A stretch of DNA of 64,000 nt, taken from Photobacterium kagoshimensis. Its GTDB lineage: Bacteria; Pseudomonadota; Gammaproteobacteria; Enterobacterales; Vibrionaceae. The translations under genes were made by a program, and so were the position numbers. The stretch lies in contig NZ_JAKJSO010000020.1 in assembly GCF_050337045.1 (NCBI RefSeq), positions 1 through 64,000 on the forward strand. Direction: 5' to 3'. The notes under the pieces were generated by a model. The model made no database searches. It was not told the DNA's origin and saw only the letters and a list, made by a program, of their open reading frames with translations. Below are positions 61,989 to 64,000 of the stretch, piece by piece. The first letter of the stretch is position 1. Each line of letters starts with the position of its first letter.

Positions 61989-63551
61989 TTAGCCGTTAGA
62001 ATTGTCAGGAATACTAGGCGGTATATAGTCAAAAATAGGCTTGTAGCTTCGCTGCTTATACCATAGGGCGATCAGAATGAGCGAATTTGTATTGATGTTA
62101 TAGGCTGTGTTGGGAGAACTTGCCTTATATAATCCGGTTGGTATAGAACGGTTATTTAAACTATTGCTAACGACTGTCTTGTAGAGTAATTGACTGTAGC
62201 TGTCGTTGTATAACACGCTTAACCCAAAGGCGACTTTGTTACTGAACGCTTGCCCATTTTCGATAGGCTTGCCGCCTGGCGAGGTTGCAAGCCAGCTCTT
62301 ACCATAGAAGTAGATATTATTGTATGCAAACCACGGACGTTGGCTCAGGGCATCCTCCGCAAAGATTGTAAGTGTCTGTGATTTGTCATAACGGGTTTTA
62401 TGTAGGCTATAAAGGGCATCTAACTGGTTCCACCACAAATCGTGATAACCTAACTCTATAGCCTGTAAGACATAGGGGTCGGTGGTAAAGTAGGGTAAGT
62501 TGCGAATATCTATATACACTTGTTCTTCATCTACCGTGACATGCTTACTGTACTTAGGGCCTAGGGCTTCTGAGACATCCAGTTTCTCCATCGCAAACCC
62601 TTGTGCAGCATATTGCAAATAGCCCAGTCGGCCTTCTTGACGGTAGGATGTCGATTTTTTTGATTTATGTTCGCCAAATAAAGTCCCTTGATTCACCGAA
62701 CGATCAATTCTCCACTTTGCAGTAATTGCATCAATTTGATCGACTAATTCAGGTTTGTAAGTTGCTGCAATATTCAGCCAAATAAGTAACCGACCAATAT
62801 CTAAGGCTGACCACCCATCGCCATTTGTTTGGGTTTGGCTGAATGAACCTGAAGGTTTACCTGTTTTTGTATTGTATTGGCGATTTGGCAGTATGCCTTT
62901 ATATAAGGGTAAATTGAGTAATGTTGTCAGTGTTTTTTCAAGCATGGCATTTGCTTGAAGTGTAGTGTATTCACCAAGATACTCCAGAGCCAAAATTGCC
63001 CCAATACTACTGCCTACATCCCACATTGTTGCGTGAGAGTAGCCTTGCACTGAATCAATTAGGCCTGTTGTACTATTCCAGTTTCGGTCAACATAATAGC
63101 GGCCTTTTTTTATTAGTAGCCGATCTTCACGACTGAGCTTGGTAACTTCAGAAGGGGAGTGCATTCGGTGAATTGATTTTTTTTCTGAATGGTCAATACC
63201 GATACTATGATGATCGAGAGCGACAGTCTCTGCGTTTATGTCTATGGCTACATCGGTATCGGTTTGGGATACCCCTTGTTGTTCGGTCGAGATAATTGCA
63301 GGAGAAATACTTCGGCGTTGAAACTCAATAACACTGGTTTTACTGTTGTCTACTGCCTGTGTTACAGCGCGCCCACCAAAAAAACTGGGTGCTTCAGCGT
63401 TAGGAGACGCATGGTTTTCAGCCGAATCTGGCACTGTAACTTGAACTGAAGTATCAGCTGCATGATTAGCAAAACTAAATGGTGTACCCAGCACAAAACT
63501 CAGCACCAAAGCCGTAGTGATATATTGAAACCTGTACGGGAACCATTTCAT
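61989..63551 (-). CDS. DUF3131 protein, probable exopolysaccharide factor
   Basis: 520 aa: signal peptide (about 1-29, FSFA), a polar low-complexity linker (30-150) and a DUF3131 domain (about 155-500: GYSHATMWDVGSSIGAILALEYLGEY, NGDGWSALDIGRLLIWL, ARLGYLQYAAQGF-like region). DUF3131 proteins have an alpha/alpha-barrel look and often sit in polysaccharide gene clusters, but their reaction is unknown. The GH16 glucanase gene follows, which suggests a shared glucan role. Confidence 0.82.
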   Translation of the reverse strand: MKWFPYRFQYITTALVLSFVLGTPFSFANHAADTSVQVTVPDSAENHASPNAEAPSFFGGRAVTQAVDNSKTSVIEFQRRSISPAIISTEQQGVSQTDTDVAIDINAETVALDHHSIGIDHSEKKSIHRMHSPSEVTKLSREDRLLIKKGRYYVDRNWNSTTGLIDSVQGYSHATMWDVGSSIGAILALEYLGEYTTLQANAMLEKTLTTLLNLPLYKGILPNRQYNTKTGKPSGSFSQTQTNGDGWSALDIGRLLIWLNIAATYKPELVDQIDAITAKWRIDRSVNQGTLFGEHKSKKSTSYRQEGRLGYLQYAAQGFAMEKLDVSEALGPKYSKHVTVDEEQVYIDIRNLPYFTTDPYVLQAIELGYHDLWWNQLDALYSLHKTRYDKSQTLTIFAEDALSQRPWFAYNNIYFYGKSWLATSPGGKPIENGQAFSNKVAFGLSVLYNDSYSQLLYKTVVSNSLNNRSIPTGLYKASSPNTAYNINTNSLILIALWYKQRSYKPIFDYIPPSIPDNSNG

Positions 63552-63843
63552 TGTTAGGCAAACCTACATCGAACTTATTCATCCATGAATTAACTAACTA
63601 TATGTTAAATAAAAGCTAAATCAAGTTTGATACAAGACGCTGTGATATGAAATATGATGAATTTAATAAACGGTGTTTCCTACTAGTTATCTTATTTATG
63701 AGAATAGAGCGATAAAAGGCAACATTGGGTAAAAGGTCAGCATGAGATGCTTGTATAATTATCATGCTATTCGTTACAATCTGCGCAAAGGATCGTATTC
63801 AGCGTTTTTCAGGGAAGTGACTTAATTGAAATAAGGCTACCCT

Positions 63844-64000
63844 GTGACTGCACCGCATATTGTTGAGTTTCTTTCTGATATTCCACACCAATTACAGATT
63901 GGCTGTGATGCTTTAGCGTTACGCTTGGCTACGGTTAATACGCCTACCAGCTATGCTTCTCGCCGTTACGTATTGCCTCGTACTTCGGCAATGATGGTCA
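63844..64000 (+). CDS. Truncated gene running off the window
   Basis: Only the first 52 codons are present: GTG start with AAGG 8 nt upstream, product beginning VTAPHIVEFLSDIPHQLQIG and continuing with CDALALRLATVNTPTSYASRRYVLPRTSAMMV. Not enough to name a family. It is divergent from the DUF3131 gene. Confidence 0.6.
   Translation, partial: MTAPHIVEFLSDIPHQLQIGCDALALRLATVNTPTSYASRRYVLPRTSAMMV

Overview
The window looks like a chromosomal segment from a marine gammaproteobacterium of the Vibrionaceae, most likely Photobacterium (P. profundum-like). This is inferred from gene content: the TonB receptor/YfiR/GGDEF trio, the Nudix-PAP2 fusion, DUF2947 and DUF4250 proteins, many LysR regulators, chemoreceptors and diguanylate cyclases. 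I recognise no phage, integron, insertion sequence or CRISPR array. Three N bases lie in the first 300 nt.

Layout. 1-581: a 174-bp tandem array whose units each carry a tRNA-Gly-like gene with a T arm 14 nt too long, followed by a strong terminator. 682-3965: pxpABC (5-oxoprolinase), a gamma-glutamylcyclotransferase-like protein and a zinc-ribbon protein. 4076-5994: DUF3108 and two small or poorly known genes. 6046-10793 (minus): TonB receptor, YfiR-like periplasmic protein and a CHASE8/HAMP/PAS/GGDEF cyclase. 11071-17086: pirin, gabD, a FadL porin and the Nudix-PAP2 fusion. 17201-24785: a YdiJ-type dehydrogenase, aqpZ, LysR/CDF pair, NYN nuclease, YggN-like protein and a 51-aa membrane ORF. 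24883-31345: YgiQ radical SAM protein, DcuC transporter and a LysR/MFS divergent pair. 31364-37757: HBM chemoreceptor and glpABC. 38095-41838: two GGDEF membrane proteins (one degenerate), a hydrophobic protein and DUF4250. 41973-45445: divergent metR/metE. 45634-52096: CHASE-GGDEF cyclase, META lipoprotein, MscS channel and Sel1 lipoprotein. 52311-55773: pstSCAB with a Pho box. 56178-60328: chemoreceptor, LysR and NupC transporter with two CRP-like sites. 60758-63551: small unknown gene, GH16 glucanase and DUF3131 protein. A truncated gene starts at 63844.

How the genes work together. The cyclotransferase-like protein would release 5-oxoproline, which PxpABC opens to glutamate. GlpABC oxidises glycerol-3-phosphate anaerobically, and DcuC handles C4-dicarboxylates under similar conditions. 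PstSCAB imports phosphate. Four GGDEF proteins and no EAL or HD-GYP protein make this stretch rich in c-di-GMP synthesis. The strongest candidate for something undescribed is the tRNA-Gly-like tandem array at the left edge.
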